Origin: Psychrobacter sp. UBA3480
GTDB taxonomy: Bacteria > Pseudomonadota > Gammaproteobacteria > Pseudomonadales > Moraxellaceae
Length of the DNA stretch: 64,000 nucleotides
Assembly: GCF_002377945.1 (NCBI RefSeq)
Contig: NZ_DFQV01000011.1
Location: 1 to 64,000, forward strand
Direction of reading: 5' to 3'
Shown piece by piece: positions 60,806 through 64,000 of this stretch. The position numbers were made by a program, and so were the translations under genes. The first letter of the stretch is position 1. The number at the start of each line of letters is the position of its first letter. Below the pieces are notes generated by a model, which saw nothing but the letters and a program-made list of their open reading frames with translations, was not told where the DNA came from and ran no database searches.

Positions 60806-61294
60806 CTAAACTACGCTACGGCTAAATACTTCTCGTAATTCAAAACTGGTATGAACTTGCGCCACGCCTTCGATACGATTGAGGCGATGTAATAAAAATT
60901 CTTCGTAATGTGTCATATCACGTACTCTGACCTTAATCAGATAGTCTTCGGTGCGTCCTGTGACAATACTACAGCTAATGACTTCCTCAAAGCTTTGAAC
61001 TTTGCGTTCAAACTGCTCAAAACGTTCTGCTGTATGACGATCCATGCTAATAGCGATAAACACGGCTAGCGGATAGCCAAGTTTTTGTGCATCGGTTTTG
61101 GTGTGGTAGCCAGTGATTATGTTCGCATCTTCTAAGCGCTTTATACGACGTGCACAAGGGGTGGCAGACAGGTTGACGCGTTCAGCGAGTTCAGTAATGC
61201 TTATACGCGCCTGCGTTTGCAATAAGCGTAGCAACTGTCTATCTATCTCGTCTATATCTGCTGTCCCTGTACTATCAATATAATTGTCTGGCAT
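60806..61294 (-). CDS. Lrp/AsnC family transcriptional regulator
   Basis: A 162-residue regulator with the Lrp layout. The N-terminal winged helix reads ISITELAERVNLSATPCARRIKRLE (about 32-56). The RAM domain shows EEVISCSIVTGRTEDYLIKVRVRD (about 105-128) for effector binding and oligomerisation. It is divergent from leuA, 221 bases away, the natural place for a local leucine-responsive control. It is not necessarily the global Lrp. GAG lies five bases before the ATG. Confidence 0.85.
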   Translation of the reverse strand: MPDNYIDSTGTADIDEIDRQLLRLLQTQARISITELAERVNLSATPCARRIKRLEDANIITGYHTKTDAQKLGYPLAVFIAISMDRHTAERFEQFERKVQSFEEVISCSIVTGRTEDYLIKVRVRDMTHYEEFLLHRLNRIEGVAQVHTSFELREVFSRSVV

Positions 61295-61515
61295 TTCTCA
61301 AGCCTTAATAGTGAATTTATTCGATTATAATGTCTAAATTGTGTTTTTCCACTAAAATAACAGAAAATAAAGTAAAAGAAAGCAGGTTTCTCTCTGTTAA
61401 ACTTTGATATTATTATGGTATGAACACTAGTTATCTCGTATGATAAATACTGATCTAATCAACAGCTAATCGCCTAGCTAAATATATAAACAACCATATC
61501 ATCTAAGGATTGATT

Positions 61516-63300
61516 ATGTCTGACCAAGCCACGCACACTGCAGCCACAGGGACTGCAAAGATTACACCAAAAAGTGCCGCTTTTGACTTCCGTAAATACC
61601 GTCCATTTGCATTTGCGCCATCGCTACCAGATCGTACTTGGCCAAGCAAGACGATTGAGAAGTCACCGATATGGGCAAGTGTGGATCTGCGTGATGGTAA
61701 CCAAGCACTGATTGATCCGATGACCATTGAACAAAAAATGCGCTTCTTTAAGACTTTAGTAGATGTTGGTTTTAAAGAGATTGAGATTGGTTTTCCGTCA
61801 GCAGCGCAGGTAGAGTTTGACTTTGCGCGTAAGCTTATTGAAGAAAACCACGTACCTGAAGATGTAACGCTACAAGTATTGGTACAAGCGCGCGAGCATT
61901 TGATTGCCCGTACTTTTGAATCATTAAAAGGTGCTAAACGTGCGGTTGTCCATGTCTATAACTCAACCAGCCGTGTACAACGCGAAAAAGTCTACGGCAA
62001 AGATAAAGCTGAAATCAAAGAGATTGCTATTACAGGTGCCAAGCTATTACAAGAGTATGCAGCAAAGTACCCTGAGACAGATTGGGTATTTCAGTACTCG
62101 CCAGAGAGCTTTAGCCAGACAGAAACTGAATATGCCGTAGAGGTTTGCGATGCAGTGTGTGACGTGTGGCAACCACAGCAGGGTCAGGAGGTTATTTTTA
62201 ACTTGCCAGCGACAGTCGAGGCTTCTATGCCTAATGTCTTTGCTGATCAAGTAGAGTACTTCTGCCGCAATCTAGCGCAGCGTGAGCACGTGATTGTGAG
62301 CTTGCACACCCATAATGACCGTGGCTGTGCGGTAGCGGCAGCTGAATTGGGTGTGCTTGCAGGTGCAGATCGTATCGAAGGTACATTGCTTGGTAACGGT
62401 GAGCGTACAGGGAATATGGATATCATGGTCATGGCCATGAACTTGTTTAGCCAAGGTATCGATCCTGAGCTTGATTTTAGCAACATGAGTGAAATCGTAC
62501 AGGTTGTGAGCGAATGCAATAACCTACCATTGCACCCACGTCATCCTTATGTGGGCGAGTTGGTTTTCACGGCATTTAGTGGCTCACATCAAGATGCTAT
62601 CAAAAAATCTCTCGACTATAATGAAAGTAATCAGAGCGAAACAGACAATGTCTGGGATGTGGCTTATCTACCCATTGATCCTGCACATATTGGGCGTAGC
62701 TATCAAGATGTGGTACGTATCAATAGCCAGTCAGGCAAAGGCGGCGTCGCATATATCTTGCAGCGTAACTATGGCTTTAACTTGCCACGTTGGATGCAGA
62801 TTGACTTTAGTCGTGTGGTACAAAAACAAGCTGAAGCAGCGGCACGCGAGTTGCAGAATGATGAAATCTTGCAGACCTTTGAAGATACTTACTTGCAGCA
62901 GGGTAAGTTTGAACTACTAGACTATAGCGTCAACAATAAAGGCGGCACGGTTTACTTTAGTGGTCAGGTGCAGATGAATAGCGATACCATTAATATTGAT
63001 GGCACAGGTAACGGTCCATTATCATCGTTTATTGACGGACTTGCACAGCATACGGGTAAATCACTACATATTATTAACTATGCAGAGCACGCGATTAACC
63101 CGCATCATAACAGTGGTAATGGTATCGATGATGATACCAATAGTGATAACAAAACCAATGCCAATGCTGCTGCTTACATTCAGTTAAATGTTGATGGTGA
63201 AGTGTATTCAGGCATCGGTACTTGCAGCAGTACGGTGTCAGCCATGCTAAAAGGGGCGTTATCAGCTTTTGCTCAAGCGCTAAATACAGAAGCTGCTTAG
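61516..63300 (+). CDS. leuA: 2-Isopropylmalate synthase (long form)
   Basis: First step of leucine synthesis: acetyl-CoA plus 2-oxoisovalerate gives 2-isopropylmalate. The start at ATG 61516 has AAGGA six bases upstream. The catalytic barrel shows SVDLRDGNQALIDPM with the metal Asp, FKEIEIGFPSAAQVEFDF and SLHTHNDRGCAVAAAELG with the metal His pair. The C-terminal allosteric leucine domain begins near residue 450. At 594 residues this is the long, Actinobacteria-like form of KYRPF-LPDRTWP type, not the E. coli type of 523. The 221-base gap to the Lrp gene should carry its promoter. Confidence 0.94.
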   Translation: MSDQATHTAATGTAKITPKSAAFDFRKYRPFAFAPSLPDRTWPSKTIEKSPIWASVDLRDGNQALIDPMTIEQKMRFFKTLVDVGFKEIEIGFPSAAQVEFDFARKLIEENHVPEDVTLQVLVQAREHLIARTFESLKGAKRAVVHVYNSTSRVQREKVYGKDKAEIKEIAITGAKLLQEYAAKYPETDWVFQYSPESFSQTETEYAVEVCDAVCDVWQPQQGQEVIFNLPATVEASMPNVFADQVEYFCRNLAQREHVIVSLHTHNDRGCAVAAAELGVLAGADRIEGTLLGNGERTGNMDIMVMAMNLFSQGIDPELDFSNMSEIVQVVSECNNLPLHPRHPYVGELVFTAFSGSHQDAIKKSLDYNESNQSETDNVWDVAYLPIDPAHIGRSYQDVVRINSQSGKGGVAYILQRNYGFNLPRWMQIDFSRVVQKQAEAAARELQNDEILQTFEDTYLQQGKFELLDYSVNNKGGTVYFSGQVQMNSDTINIDGTGNGPLSSFIDGLAQHTGKSLHIINYAEHAINPHHNSGNGIDDDTNSDNKTNANAAAYIQLNVDGEVYSGIGTCSSTVSAMLKGALSAFAQALNTEAA

Positions 63301-63340
63301 TGTTAAGTAGTCATTGATATCACGCAAAATTCTGTATGCT

Positions 63341-63393
63341 AATAACGCCATCGCTCCTTGTCTCTAGCAAGTAAAGCGATGGCGTTATTTTTT
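63341..63393 (+). terminator. Terminator of leuA
   Basis: AATAACGCCATCGCT and AGCGATGGCGTTATT form a 15-base perfect stem with a 19-base loop, followed by TTTT, 40 bases past leuA. Confidence 0.88.
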
Positions 63394-63517
63394 GCCATAA
63401 ATACCTGCGCCATTTCAACTATAGATTTATGAGCAATAGCATAATGTTACTTGTGTTTTTGGTGTCTAAGACTTACGCTAATGTGTATATTAAAATATTA
63501 TAAATAAAAGGTTAATT

Positions 63518-64000
63518 ATGGAACCTATCTCATTTGCTTCATTCACACTGGCATCTATTTTGGCTTCATTGCCTGCAAACGGTGAGACTATTACCAAGCC
63601 GACCATCACCACTCATATTAGTCCAGCCATTGCTGGACAGTGGGAAATAGACTTGGACAGTAGCGCTCATTCTACTCACGCCATGATGACTAGGGAAGCG
63701 GAAGCTAACCAGTCGGCATCAAATAGTGCGCAACAAGCAAGCAGTGTAGAGCCTAAGGTAACGACAGGCATGGACGGCGGTGTCCTGACTCAAAGTGAAG
63801 AGCGGGTTCTAAACATTCAACCAACTACTAGTAAAAACTTACTTGCATCAGTTGGTAAGTCTAACCAGTGCCGCGAGCTATATAACTTTGGTGCGGATAA
63901 TGAGATGTGGTCTGTCAGTGGCAAAGAGTGGACATACGGACGCTATCTGGTCACCCACCGTGAAGAAGGGCTGCCAGTTATTGCAATCAAGACTGTTTAT
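63518..64000 (+). CDS. Hypothetical secreted protein (partial, runs off the window)
   Basis: An open frame from ATG 63518 stays open for 161 codons to the edge. The first 20 residues (MEPISFASFTLASILASLPA) are hydrophobic but lack positive charges, so a signal peptide is doubtful. A Ser/Ala/Gln/Thr-rich segment follows (about 45-105). A more ordered part starts near residue 108 (SVGKSNQCRELYNFGADNEM). No family recognised. A weak AAGG lies 10 bases upstream. The 3-prime end is missing. Confidence 0.65.
   Translation, partial: MEPISFASFTLASILASLPANGETITKPTITTHISPAIAGQWEIDLDSSAHSTHAMMTREAEANQSASNSAQQASSVEPKVTTGMDGGVLTQSEERVLNIQPTTSKNLLASVGKSNQCRELYNFGADNEMWSVSGKEWTYGRYLVTHREEGLPVIAIKTVY

Overview
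The window comes from a gammaproteobacterium of the Moraxellaceae, most likely Psychrobacter. This is judged from gene content and order, a moderately AT-rich sequence with AT-rich spacers, acidic low-complexity tails on many proteins, and the style of the BamD, PutA, LeuA and RoxA proteins. No database was searched, so the genus is an inference. All 64 kb look chromosomal. I saw no tRNA, rRNA, CRISPR array, prophage or transposase gene.

Layout. 1-4250: bamD faces rluD-pgeF across a 0.7 kb spacer that holds an RNA-like element. 4483-7310: a YeeE/YedE sulfur transporter, a flavodoxin-like protein and a 41-residue lipoprotein. 8018-24341: a purine catabolism region with xdhABC-guaD on the plus strand; a Tsx-like porin and the run uraD-uraH-puuD-puuE-alc-allA on the minus strand; a RutR-like TetR regulator; and a xanthine/urate permease. 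24848-28550: tolQRAB. 29179-30474: a second purine permease (AzgA type). 31213-35180: a proline utilisation locus in which PutA is split into two cistrons. 35372-49741: housekeeping and single genes (roxA, purB, mnmA, ispF, grxD, mnmG, an AEC transporter, a flavin monooxygenase, gcd). 49939-63300: a CysB-like LysR regulator, katG, ampG-prmC-moeB, an ABC1 kinase, an MFS transporter, an Lrp regulator facing leuA, and finally an incomplete gene.

How the genes work together. The purine region encodes an almost complete route: guanine to xanthine (GuaD), xanthine to urate (XdhABC), urate to 5-hydroxyisourate by the membrane/cytochrome c enzyme PuuD, then UraH, UraD, allantoinase, allantoicase and ureidoglycolate lyase, giving glyoxylate and urea. 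A Tsx-like porin and two NCS2 permeases would supply substrate. Three near-identical palindromes (GAC-N6-GTC core, matching the RutR-type TTGACCA-NN-TGGTCAA operator) lie before xdhA, between uraD and the TetR gene, and before the permease. A degenerate fourth lies before the AzgA permease. I infer a local purine regulon run by the TetR protein.

Most unusual points: the shared operator set, PutA split so that its C-terminal tunnel-sealing domain is a separate gene, a short leader ORF and terminator before putA, a structured RNA candidate between bamD and rluD, a 171-bp MITE-like element before mnmG, and a tol operon without ybgC or pal beside it.
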